DNA of 8,005 bases from Clostridia bacterium. GTDB lineage: Bacteria > Bacillota > Clostridia > Oscillospirales > CAG-272. The position numbers and the translations under genes are program-made. The stretch spans positions 1 through 8,005 of the forward strand of contig JAFTXB010000186.1 of NCBI GenBank assembly GCA_017461825.1, read 5' to 3'. Of this stretch, positions 1 through 6,782 are shown piece after piece. The notes beneath the pieces are model-generated. The model did no database searches. It was not told the origin of the DNA and saw only the letters and a list, made by a program, of their open reading frames with translations. Position 1 is the first letter of the stretch; each line of letters begins with the position of its first letter.

Positions 1-33
1 GCCACCACCCCCGAAAAAATAAGGAGCAAACAT

Positions 34-945
34 ATGTACGATATCATTGTTGTAGGCGGAGGTCCTGCGGGGCTGAGTGCCGCCGTATATGCAAGACGCG
101 CCAACAAAAGCGTGCTGATCCTTGAAAAGAGCGCGTTTGGCGGGCAGATCACCTTTTCTCCCACGGTGGAGAATTACCCCGTATATGAGAGCCTGAGCGT
201 TAGTGAGCTTGCAGACAAGATGGTCAGCCACGCGCTGGGGAATGGAGCCGACGTGGAGGTTGAAACCGTGACGGCTGTTCGCTGTGAGGGCGACAAGCGG
301 ATCGTTGAGACCGAGGACGGAAATGTTTACGAGGCGCGCGCGGTTATTCTCGCCAACGGCGCAAAGCACCGCCATTTGGGGCTTGCCAATGAGGAGCGCT
401 TCATCGGAGAGGGCATCTCGTTTTGCGCGGTCTGTGACGGCGCATTTTACAAGAACCGCACCGTGGCACTGATCGGCGGCGGAAACTCGGCTTTGCAGGA
501 GGCAATTCTGCTCTCTGAGGGCTGTAAAAAGGTATACGTTATTCAAAATCTTGATTTTCTGACGGGCGAGCAACGCTTGCAGGAGATCCTTGCCGCAAGA
601 GGAAATGTGGAGATCGTGACGGGAACGGTCGTGTCCGAAATTGCCGATACGCCCGAATTCAGCGCAATCGTCACAAAGCGTCTTTCCGACGGAGCCGAGA
701 CGAGGCTCGAGCTTGACGGCATGTTTGTTGCCATCGGTCTGGTTCCCGAAAACGAGGCGTTTGCCGACGTGGCAGCCCTTGACGAGCGCGGATATTTTGA
801 CGCGAGCGAGGATTGCACCACGACAACGGCGGGCGTCTTTGTTGCGGGCGACTGCCGCCGCAAGGGTGTGCGTCAGGTTGCGACCGCCACCTCCGACGGT
901 GCCGTTGCTGCCATTGCCGCATGCAGATATATTGACGGAATGTAA
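34..945 (+). CDS. trxB: Thioredoxin reductase-like FAD flavoprotein (TrxB family)
   Basis: A 303-residue cytosolic flavoenzyme of the low-molecular-weight thioredoxin reductase family, whose usual length is about 300-320 residues. The family moves electrons from a nicotinamide or other donor through FAD and a CxxC disulfide to thioredoxin. Visible in order: N-terminal FAD dinucleotide motif GGGPAG (8-13); FAD-contacting GGQIT and ENYP segments; redox pair C131-A-V-C134 followed by D135; second nucleotide motif GGGNSA (148-153); C-terminal FAD motif GVFVAGDC (ending at C274) followed by RQVATA. The position of the NADPH-specificity motif HRRxxxR reads Q171-N-L-D-F-L-T177, so its conserved basic residues are missing. 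The donor may therefore be NADH or something else (inference). The start is set by AAGGAG at 21-26. The gene ends just before a strong terminator. The family call is secure; physiological thioredoxin reductase activity is likely but not proven. Confidence 0.9.
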   Translation: MYDIIVVGGGPAGLSAAVYARRANKSVLILEKSAFGGQITFSPTVENYPVYESLSVSELADKMVSHALGNGADVEVETVTAVRCEGDKRIVETEDGNVYEARAVILANGAKHRHLGLANEERFIGEGISFCAVCDGAFYKNRTVALIGGGNSALQEAILLSEGCKKVYVIQNLDFLTGEQRLQEILAARGNVEIVTGTVVSEIADTPEFSAIVTKRLSDGAETRLELDGMFVAIGLVPENEAFADVAALDERGYFDASEDCTTTTAGVFVAGDCRRKGVRQVATATSDGAVAAIAACRYIDGM

Positions 946-948
946 TCG

Positions 949-986
949 AAAAAGGATCCTCTTTACAAGGAAAGAGGGTCCTTTTT
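949..986 (+). terminator. Intrinsic terminator after trxB
   Basis: The left arm (949-964) and right arm (971-986) form a 16-bp stem with one G-U wobble around a six-base loop. The left arm begins with five A and the right arm ends with five T, so the T tract is part of the stem base. This pairing is the classic form of a Rho-independent terminator, and the A/T flanks could allow function in both directions. It sits four bases after the trxB stop codon and separates trxB from the promoters that follow. Confidence 0.92.
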
Positions 987-988
987 GG

Positions 989-1017
989 TTGACAAATCGA
1001 AAAATCTATTGTATAAT
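989..1017 (+). promoter_or_regulatory. Sigma-A promoter P1, exact consensus
   Basis: TTGACA (989-994) and TATAAT (1012-1017) are separated by exactly 17 bases, a perfect housekeeping promoter. It begins three bases after the trxB terminator stem. Transcription should start near 1024, giving a leader of about 145 nt before the ABC ATPase gene. The leader contains a 28-bp interrupted palindrome and a second promoter. No ribosome-binding site or plausible gene is visible between this promoter and the second one. Confidence 0.85.
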
Positions 1018-1054
1018 AATCATGCCCCCTAATCCAAAAACTCCGATGTCGCAA

Positions 1055-1082
1055 ACAGTGTCTCGGTCTACCGCTTGACTGT
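1055..1082. repeat. 28-bp interrupted palindrome in the ABC operon leader
   Basis: An outer inverted pair, ACAGT (1055-1059) and ACTGT (1078-1082), and an inner pair, CGGT (1064-1067) and ACCG (1070-1073), share the same centre at 1068.5. Nine of the fourteen half-site positions are complementary. The four-base blocks between the inner and outer arms do not pair, and the inner loop is only two bases, so an RNA hairpin would be poor. A two-part operator for a dimeric regulator fits better (inference). It lies about 30 bases downstream of the predicted P1 start and about 28 bases upstream of the P2 -35 box. Confidence 0.45.
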
Positions 1083-1109
1083 GTAAATTGTCCGCATACG
1101 GGAAGAGCA

Positions 1110-1138
1110 TTGACAAGCTTGTTTTTGGGGTGTATCAT
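1110..1138 (+). promoter_or_regulatory. Sigma-A promoter P2 for the ABC transporter operon
   Basis: TTGACA (1110-1115) and TATCAT (1133-1138, one mismatch to consensus) are 17 bases apart. Transcription would begin near 1145, giving a short leader of about 25 nt that carries GGAGGAG (1159-1165) before the ATG at 1170. A perfect 10-bp palindrome, ACAAGCTTGT (1113-1122), overlaps the -35 box and could be a binding site, but it could also be chance. P2 is the closest promoter to the operon. Confidence 0.75.
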
Positions 1139-1169
1139 AAAAGCACAAAAATGATTTTGGAGGAGCTTT

Positions 1170-2105
1170 ATGAAAAATATCATTGAAATCGACGGTTTGC
1201 ATAAGCGGTTTGGTGAGGTTCACGCCGTAGATGACCTCAGCTTTCGTGTAAAAGAGGGTGAGCTTTTTGCGTTTCTCGGTGTCAATGGCGCGGGAAAATC
1301 CACAACCATTAACATCATGTGCGGACAGCTTACAAAGGACAGCGGCAGTATTGTGATCGACGGGAACGACCTTGACCGAGACATAGCCGGTATCAAGCGA
1401 GGCTTGGGAGTGGTGTTTCAGAATTCGGTTTTGGATGCGGCGCTCAGCGTGCGCGACAATCTTGAAAGCCGTGCCGCACTTTACGGAATCGTTGGAAACG
1501 CATTTTCAAAAAGACTTTCCGAGCTTTCGGCGCTTCTTGATTTTAATGATCTTTTGAACCGTGCGGTAGGAAAGCTTTCGGGCGGTCAGCGCAGGCGGAT
1601 CGATATTGCAAGAGCGTTGCTTCACAAACCGCGTATTCTCATTCTAGACGAACCCACCACCGGGCTGGATCCGCAAACGAGGAGAACACTTTGGGATGTG
1701 ATCGCGGCTTTGCGAAAAAGCGAAAATATGACGGTCTTTCTCACCACGCACTACATGGAAGAGGCGGCGGATGCCGATTACGTGGTGATCCTTGACAGCG
1801 GAAAAATTGCGGCGCAGGGGACACCCCTCGAATTGAAAAACGCGTATACGGGTGATTTTATCACGCTTTACGGTGTGGACGAGGATGCGGTCAGATCGCT
1901 TGGCACGGATTACGAAATTTTGCGGGATGCATACCGTTTGTCGGTTCCAAATACTGCCGCGGCAACCGAGTTGATCCTTGCGCATTCACAGATCTTTGTG
2001 GATTACGAGATCACAAAAGGAAAGATGGACGATGTGTTTTTGGCGGTTACGGGCAAGACGCTCGGGGAGCCGCTTACAAAGGATGAGGGAGGTGCGCGAG
2101 GATGA
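1170..2105 (+). CDS. ABC transporter ATP-binding protein, DrrA/CcmA type
   Basis: A 311-residue cytoplasmic ATPase subunit of an ABC-2 type exporter. Visible motifs: Walker A GVNGAGKST (37-45), Q-loop glutamine Q84 in VVFQN, signature LSGGQ (136-140) followed by RRR, Walker B ILILDE (156-161) with the D-loop region PTTGLDP, and switch histidine H194 in LTTHYMEEA. The nucleotide-binding domain covers about residues 1-215. The remaining 95 or so residues form the C-terminal extension common in DrrA-like proteins of drug, lipid and antibiotic exporters. The start is set by GGAGGAG at 1159-1165. Its stop overlaps the permease start as ATGA, so the two are translationally coupled. The transported substrate cannot be read from the sequence. 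Related lantibiotic-immunity and daunorubicin-type exporters are alternatives within the same family. Confidence 0.93.
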   Translation: MKNIIEIDGLHKRFGEVHAVDDLSFRVKEGELFAFLGVNGAGKSTTINIMCGQLTKDSGSIVIDGNDLDRDIAGIKRGLGVVFQNSVLDAALSVRDNLESRAALYGIVGNAFSKRLSELSALLDFNDLLNRAVGKLSGGQRRRIDIARALLHKPRILILDEPTTGLDPQTRRTLWDVIAALRKSENMTVFLTTHYMEEAADADYVVILDSGKIAAQGTPLELKNAYTGDFITLYGVDEDAVRSLGTDYEILRDAYRLSVPNTAAATELILAHSQIFVDYEITKGKMDDVFLAVTGKTLGEPLTKDEGGARG

Positions 2106-2995
2106 AGACCGCTTTTGCATTGATCAAGCGAAATGTTAAGCTGTTTTTTAAGGATAAGGGGATGTTCTTTACGGCTTTGATTACCCCCGCGATCTTGCTT
2201 GTCCTGTACGCAACCTTTCTCGGAAACGTTTACCGTGACAGTTTTACGGCAAATCTTCCGTCAGAGCTGACACTTTCGGAGACGCTTATTGATGGTTTGG
2301 TGGCGGCACAGCTGATCTCTTCGATCTTGGCTGTCTCCTGTGTGACTGTGGCTTTTTGTTCCAATTTTTTGATGGTGCAGGATAAAGCAAACGGAACAGT
2401 GAAGGATCTCCGCATTTCCCCTGTGCGTTCGTCGGTGCTTTCACTTTCCTATTATATTGCAACCCTGCTTTCCACCCTGCTTATTTGTTTTGTGGCGGCG
2501 GGGATCTGCCTCGGTTACGTTGCTGCGGTAGGATGGTATCTTTCGGTTGCTGATGTTTGCTTTTTGCTGCTGGATATTTTTCTGCTTTCGCTGTTTGGTA
2601 CGGCTCTGTCCTCCATTATCAATTATTTTCTTTCTACACAAGGGCAGATCTCTGCCGTGGGAACGGTTATCAGCGCGGGATACGGTTTTATATGCGGTGC
2701 GTATATGCCGATCTCCTCATTTGGAGAGGGGCTGCAAAAGGTGATCTCCTTTTTGCCCGGAACCTATGGAACCTCGCTGATCCGCAATCATTCCATGCGA
2801 GGTGTGCTTGAGGCACTTGAAGCGGAGGGTGTTCCGGATGCCGCAATGAAGGGATTATGCGATGCCCTCGATTGCAATTTGTATTTTTTTGATCACGCTG
2901 TAACACAGCCAATGATGTTTCTGATTCTTGTTGCGTCTATCGTGATATTGGTCGGTCTATACGTACTGCTCAACTGTCGGCGCGCAAAACGGTAA
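2102..2995 (+). CDS. ABC-2 type transporter permease
   Basis: A 297-residue integral membrane protein that forms the channel for the preceding ATPase. By eye there are six hydrophobic segments: about 22-41, 67-92, 113-140, 148-175, 180-205 and 270-290. A polar loop of roughly 60 residues precedes the last helix. The basic N-terminus (KRNVKLFFKDKG) ahead of helix 1 is typical of ABC-2 permeases. One copy of each gene suggests that the working transporter has two ATPases and two permeases (family knowledge). GGAGG at 2088-2092, inside the ATPase gene, sets the start at 2102, which overlaps the ATPase stop. The exported substrate is unknown. Confidence 0.9.
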   Translation: MKTAFALIKRNVKLFFKDKGMFFTALITPAILLVLYATFLGNVYRDSFTANLPSELTLSETLIDGLVAAQLISSILAVSCVTVAFCSNFLMVQDKANGTVKDLRISPVRSSVLSLSYYIATLLSTLLICFVAAGICLGYVAAVGWYLSVADVCFLLLDIFLLSLFGTALSSIINYFLSTQGQISAVGTVISAGYGFICGAYMPISSFGEGLQKVISFLPGTYGTSLIRNHSMRGVLEALEAEGVPDAAMKGLCDALDCNLYFFDHAVTQPMMFLILVASIVILVGLYVLLNCRRAKR

Positions 2996-3015
2996 AAATA
3001 AAAAGGAGTATTGAC

Positions 3016-3498
3016 ATGTTCAGAGAGCTTAACAGAAAAACAAAAGAAATTTTTCGCAGCGAGTGCGAGGAGATCTTGCAGAGAGAGAAGCGGGGAATTC
3101 TTTCGGTCAACGGTGACGACGGCTATCCGTATGGGATGCCGATCAATCATTACTACGATCGATCCGACGGATGTATTTATTTTCATACGGGCAAACGTAA
3201 CAGCAGCCATCGGATGGATGCGATTCAAAAATCGGACAAGGTATCCTTTTGCGTTACCGAGCAGGGGACACGTGCCGAAGGAGAATGGGCGTACACCGCT
3301 TGCAGTGTGATCGTATTCGGACGTATGGAGATCGTGGAGGATATGGACAAAATCATTGAGGTCACCACCGCGCTTGCCCATAAATTTACGCAGGACGAGG
3401 GTTTTATCAACCGTGAGATAGAGCGCTTTGCCAGAGCAACCACCCTGCTCAAGCTCACCCCTGAGCACATCTGCGGAAAACGCGTAAAGGAAGAATAA
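3016..3498 (+). CDS. Nim-like FMN-binding split-barrel protein (pyridoxamine 5'-phosphate oxidase family)
   Basis: A 160-residue protein resembling the pyridoxamine 5'-phosphate oxidase-like split-barrel family, in particular the NimA-like branch. Visible features: a helical N-terminus, then strand-turn-strand RGILSVNGDDGYPYGMPIN (26-44), IYFHTGK (54-60), H65-R-M-D-A-I70 and KVSFCV (75-80). These are the blocks that contact flavin or heme in the family. The 5-nitroimidazole reductase NimA is one member, but most relatives are uncharacterised redox proteins, so nitroimidazole resistance should not be assumed. AAGGAG (3003-3008), seven bases before the ATG, sets the start. The gene begins 20 bases after the permease stop with no terminator between, so it belongs to the same transcript. 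Its tie to the exporter is unclear. Confidence 0.85.
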   Translation: MFRELNRKTKEIFRSECEEILQREKRGILSVNGDDGYPYGMPINHYYDRSDGCIYFHTGKRNSSHRMDAIQKSDKVSFCVTEQGTRAEGEWAYTACSVIVFGRMEIVEDMDKIIEVTTALAHKFTQDEGFINREIERFARATTLLKLTPEHICGKRVKEE

Positions 3499-3562
3499 GG
3501 TTTAATTTCGGCACGGTCTTTTCGGCAACCTTATGGATGGCTAAGCTTTTTAAATGAAAATT

Positions 3563-3595
3563 GCCTCATCGCATTGTGCGGTGGGGCTTTTTTTT
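3563..3595 (+). terminator. Intrinsic terminator ending the ABC/Nim operon
   Basis: An 11-bp stem (3563-3573 with 3577-3587), containing two G-U wobbles and a three-base TTG loop, is followed directly by eight T (3588-3595). This is a strong Rho-independent terminator. It begins 64 bases after the Nim-like gene stops. It isolates the downstream defence operon from upstream transcription. Confidence 0.93.
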
Positions 3596-3600
3596 GAATG

Positions 3601-3662
3601 AAAATATAAAAAAAGTAAAAATTCGAATAAGAATTGACAAAGTGTAAAAAAGATGTTATAAT
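3601..3662 (+). promoter_or_regulatory. Strong sigma-A promoter of the Shango operon, with UP-like tract
   Basis: TTGACA (3634-3639) and TATAAT (3657-3662) are exactly 17 bases apart, and TGT (3654-3656) before the -10 box makes an extended -10. Positions 3601-3633 are almost entirely A and T with several A tracts, as in an UP element that binds RNA polymerase alpha subunits. Predicted transcription start is near 3669, leaving a leader of about 43 nt to the sngA ATG, with AAAGGGGG at 3695-3702. ATTC/GAAT inverted repeats lie just before the -35 box (3621-3628) and at the predicted start site (3668-3677). They could be operator sites, though such motifs are common in A/T-rich DNA. Confidence 0.88.
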
Positions 3663-3711
3663 AAAATATTCAAGAATGTGATTGCAAACATGAGAAAGGG
3701 GGACGCTCTGA

Positions 3712-5364
3712 ATGAAGGATGACGACAAAAAACGGCGAGAGGCTGAGCTGGATGCTTTTTGGGATATTGACGCTTTGATACCGCCAAAACGCGCGCCGCA
3801 TTATGCGGGAAATACCGATACTGCCGAGATCGTTTTAGAGCCGATCGGGAACTCAACCGACGCAAATGATCGCACCGTACCGATCCCGCCCGCGGATGCG
3901 CCGAAACGTCATTTTATTCCTCCCCATACTGCCGAAGAAGAAACATCGACTCCTGCTCCCGATCTCGAATATCTGCCTGACAATGCGCTTGTGCGGTCGG
4001 TTCGTCTTTACCGTTGGCGGAGTGATTATCGCTATTACGAAAGCTTTGTTCGCGATGCGGTCAGGCTTTATTCCGTGCGCGGCGGAGAGTGCCCCCGTGT
4101 GCCGTTTTTCTCCTACGTCCCCCAATATTCGCAAATGTCACGCCCTCAGCTGGAGTGGTATTTATATTGGCGGGATTCTCTGCGCCACGGCGTGTTTCTT
4201 GACACCGATTATTCCTACGTTTTGCTTTATATATACGAGATCATCAATTTGTCCGATCGATTGGAGCCGATTGCCGCGCAGACCGCTCTTTGCGATGCAT
4301 GGGTGCATTACCGTGAGATCTATCATCAGCTTGATTCATATCTTCCTGAATGGATATGTGATCTGAGCTTGATCCATCGGTTGCCGCCTCCCGAGGTCTG
4401 TACGGGGAAATTGCTTTCCGTTGTGATGTCGCATTGTACCCTCAAGGAGTTTTATGTTCCCGGCAGCGGTGAGGATGGCTATATTCGCGCGCTGTTGACT
4501 TTTTGTTCGAATTACGATTACCGTAACAGCAAATTTTATACGGGTGAGAATATCGCGCTTTTTGACCGTGTGATCTCGGGGGCGTTGCTGGAAGTGACGC
4601 GGCTTGTGAGTGCTGATGGCAAGCTGTTTGTTTCTGCCGGAATGGACGATAGCAAGCTTGTGCGCGATGCCTACACAGGGGCGCTCTGTTCCTATCGGGT
4701 CAAGCGGAAAATCGAGGTGGAGTATTGCTCATTTTCACGCACGCATGAGCTTCGTTATTTTATTACCGACGTTGTAAAATACACCGAAAACCGTTTGCGC
4801 GGTGTGATCGGGGTGCGATCTCGGCTATCTGTTTACGCGCTTCCCGTGGCGGTGCGAACGCATCTGGATGCCTATCTGGATGGCGTTTTGCCCCGTCGTG
4901 AGACGGCTGCCAAGAAAACCGAAGCGCCTGCCGAATACGAAAAGCTGTACGATCTGCCAAAGACCGAGCTTTCGATTTCGGGGGCTGCCGAGATCGAGCG
5001 GCTTTCGTGGGAGACGACCGAACGCTTGATCGAAGCCTTTGAAGAGGACGGTTTGCCGGAGCCGACAGCGCAGCCGATACCCGCGCCCACGCCTTTGCCA
5101 ACTGAATCGGATGGGGAGGTCGACGTGTTGGAATCGTCGGCGGCATGGGAAAAATACCTGCCGTTTTTGCGTGCTGCAATTGAAGGCGACCGTGCCGGTG
5201 AGCTTTCCGCCGCCAATGCATTGGGACTGTCGCTTGAGGTGGCGGCTGATGAGATCAACACCAGGGCTGCTGATCTATTGGGGGATATACTGTTGGAAGA
5301 GAATGATGATGGGGTATTTGTTGTTATAGATGACTATCTTGAGCTTGCAGAAAGCCTGTTTTGA
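3712..5364 (+). CDS. sngA: Shango defence protein SngA, TerB_N/TerB_C domain protein
   Basis: A 550-residue cytosolic protein. Residues 1-90 are polar and proline-rich and look disordered, apart from a short FWDIDALIPP segment (17-26). A TerB_N domain follows at about 95-285. Its hallmarks are PFFSYVPQYSQMS (131-143), LEWYLYWRDS (147-156) and TDYSYVLLYIYEIINL (165-180). A middle part (about 290-400) contains a conserved-looking GVIGVRSRL stretch. A proline-rich linker (449-463) leads to a TerB_C-like end that starts near W479. I see no clear central TerB metal-binding helical bundle. TerB-type proteins were first linked to tellurite resistance, but with an ATPase and a helicase downstream this is the expected first gene of Shango, an anti-phage system. 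Its biochemical role is not established; sensing or recruitment is inference. The start has a good ribosome-binding site and follows a strong promoter. Confidence 0.87.
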   Translation: MKDDDKKRREAELDAFWDIDALIPPKRAPHYAGNTDTAEIVLEPIGNSTDANDRTVPIPPADAPKRHFIPPHTAEEETSTPAPDLEYLPDNALVRSVRLYRWRSDYRYYESFVRDAVRLYSVRGGECPRVPFFSYVPQYSQMSRPQLEWYLYWRDSLRHGVFLDTDYSYVLLYIYEIINLSDRLEPIAAQTALCDAWVHYREIYHQLDSYLPEWICDLSLIHRLPPPEVCTGKLLSVVMSHCTLKEFYVPGSGEDGYIRALLTFCSNYDYRNSKFYTGENIALFDRVISGALLEVTRLVSADGKLFVSAGMDDSKLVRDAYTGALCSYRVKRKIEVEYCSFSRTHELRYFITDVVKYTENRLRGVIGVRSRLSVYALPVAVRTHLDAYLDGVLPRRETAAKKTEAPAEYEKLYDLPKTELSISGAAEIERLSWETTERLIEAFEEDGLPEPTAQPIPAPTPLPTESDGEVDVLESSAAWEKYLPFLRAAIEGDRAGELSAANALGLSLEVAADEINTRAADLLGDILLEENDDGVFVVIDDYLELAESLF

Positions 5365-5369
5365 AAGGA
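5364..5369 (+). promoter_or_regulatory. Ribosome-binding site deciding the sngB start
   Basis: AAAGGA overlaps the end of the sngA stop codon. Two ATG codons follow in the same frame. The one at 5371 is only one base away, too close for normal initiation. The one at 5377 is seven bases away, a standard spacing. The second is therefore preferred, which shortens the protein by two residues. Confidence 0.6.
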
Positions 5370-5376
5370 AATGAGC

Positions 5377-6747
5377 ATGGAAAACATGGAACGGAACGGC
5401 ATTCCAAAGGTGCCGAAACGCATATTGACGTCGCTTTTGGCATCGGTCTCCGCAGGGGTCGTGCCGCGCGCGGGGGCTCCCTATATTGCCATTGGACGGC
5501 GTGACGAGATCGCGGCTCTTTTGTCGGATCTCGAAGCGGTAAACGATGGCGGCGGCTCGATGCGCTTTCTCATTGGACGCTATGGCAGCGGTAAGAGCTT
5601 TTTGATGCAACTCATTCGCGGCTATGCGCTGGAGCGCGATTTTCTCACTGCCGACGCAGATCTCTCGCCCGAAAGGCGTCTTTACGGAACGGGGGGCAGC
5701 GGCGTTGCGACCTACCGCGAGCTGATGAAAAACCTTGCGTCAAAGGCATCCCCCGACGGCGGCGCGCTTTCCCGCATCATTGCGCGATGGATCGGGGAAT
5801 TGCAAAGCAGGGTATCGGCAAAAGGGATCTCACCTGATTCGCCTGCCTTTGCAGATGCATTGGGGCGTGCGGTATCGGACGATCTGCGGGAAATGGAGTT
5901 TTTGGTTGGCGGATTTGATTTTTCACGCGTGATCACTGCCTATTACCGCGCTTATACCGACGGAGATGACGACAAAAGGAGTGCTTGCCTCCGTTGGCTT
6001 CGCGGAGAATATTCCACCAAAACCGAGGCAAGGCATGATCTTGGCTTTTCGGTGTCGGTGATCATTGATGACGACAACTGGTACGATTTTTTAAAGCTTT
6101 GGGCGGCACTGTCCCGTACGATGGGCTATCGAGGACTGGTGGTCTTTGTCGACGAATGCGTCAATCTGTATAAAATATCACACCGTGTCAGCCGTGAAAA
6201 CAACTATGAAAAGATCCTTTCAATGTTCAATGATACGTTGCAGGGGCGTGCGCCGGGGCTTGCTTTGATCCTTGGCGGAACACCGCAATTTTTGGAGGAT
6301 ACGAGGCGAGGGCTGTTCAGCTATGAGGCGCTCCGCAGCCGTCTTTGCGACAGCCGTTTTGCGCTTGAGGGCTTTAAAAATTTGATCGGCCCCGTGATCC
6401 GTTTGCGCAGACTTTCGGATGACGAGCTGTTTGCTTTGATCAGCCGTGTAACAAAGCTCTATGCCCAGCAATACGGGCAGGAGCCGCGCATTACCGAGGA
6501 ACAGATGGTTCGCTTTTTGCAGATCTGTCTTTCTCGTGCGGGGGCTGACAGCATGATCACACCGCGTGAGATGCTCCGCGACTATATGACGGTGCTCAAT
6601 ATTCTCATGCAAAACCCCAATGCTTCTTTTGAGGATGTAGTGGGTTCTGCCGTGACGCTGAAGACCGAGGCACAGCTTGAAGAAGAGCGTGAGCTGCAAG
6701 CCAAGCCCACACCGAACAAGGTCACAATAGACGACATTGATTTTTGA
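5377..6747 (+). CDS. sngB: Shango defence ATPase SngB, BrxC/BrxD-family (DUF2791) P-loop protein
   Basis: A 456-residue cytosolic ATPase, counted from 5377. It begins with a short lead (PKVPKRILTSL), followed by a domain with IGRRDEI just before Walker A GRYGSGKS (67-74). Walker B is LVVFVDE (D259, E260). A sensor-like GGTPQF (300-305) is followed by RRGLFSYEALRSRL with R320 and R322. These blocks are typical of the BREX ATP-binding family that includes BrxD. The C-terminal part (about 350-430) is helical and may be winged-helix-like. The gene begins six or twelve bases after the sngA stop, so the two are coupled. By family analogy it is an AAA-like ATPase working with the helicase on nucleic acid (inference). 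An in-frame ATG at 5371 exists but sits too close to the ribosome-binding site. BrxD itself is the main alternative name; the TerB partner favours Shango. Confidence 0.88.
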   Translation: MENMERNGIPKVPKRILTSLLASVSAGVVPRAGAPYIAIGRRDEIAALLSDLEAVNDGGGSMRFLIGRYGSGKSFLMQLIRGYALERDFLTADADLSPERRLYGTGGSGVATYRELMKNLASKASPDGGALSRIIARWIGELQSRVSAKGISPDSPAFADALGRAVSDDLREMEFLVGGFDFSRVITAYYRAYTDGDDDKRSACLRWLRGEYSTKTEARHDLGFSVSVIIDDDNWYDFLKLWAALSRTMGYRGLVVFVDECVNLYKISHRVSRENNYEKILSMFNDTLQGRAPGLALILGGTPQFLEDTRRGLFSYEALRSRLCDSRFALEGFKNLIGPVIRLRRLSDDELFALISRVTKLYAQQYGQEPRITEEQMVRFLQICLSRAGADSMITPREMLRDYMTVLNILMQNPNASFEDVVGSAVTLKTEAQLEEERELQAKPTPNKVTIDDIDF

Positions 6748-6782
6748 GTGCCTTTACAACGCTTTTAGGGAAAGGGGTCGTT

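Noticed and set aside
2..22. Possible 3' end of an upstream gene, with TAA at 20-22 just before the trxB ribosome-binding site
   Set aside because: Only six codons (four prolines and two lysines) are visible, too little to support a gene, although the TAAGGAG arrangement is what an operon junction would look like.
1022..1078. 18-codon open frame after promoter P1, possible leader peptide
   Set aside because: There is no ribosome-binding site before the ATG. The predicted transcript start (about 1024) lies at or after it, and the codons show no attenuator pattern.
1045..1095. tRNA-like stretch on the minus strand resembling a D-arm (AGTCAAGCGGTAGA)
   Set aside because: No T-arm GTTCGA consensus, no acceptor pairing and no plausible anticodon arm could be placed around it.
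2893..3468. Long minus-strand open frame of 191 codons opposite the permease end and the Nim-like gene
   Set aside because: It is antisense to two well-supported genes, has no ribosome-binding site or recognisable motif, and fits a shadow of their codon use. The same applies to minus-strand frames at 671-1183, 4763-5221 and 6220-6699.
3499..3562. Intergenic stretch between the Nim-like gene and its terminator, checked for a small gene or RNA
   Set aside because: No open frame with a ribosome-binding site, no promoter and no clear fold was seen; it reads as a plain 3' untranslated region.
5371..5376. Alternative sngB start at the first ATG
   Set aside because: It lies one base after the AAAGGA ribosome-binding site. 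The ATG at 5377 has normal spacing. The difference is only two residues.
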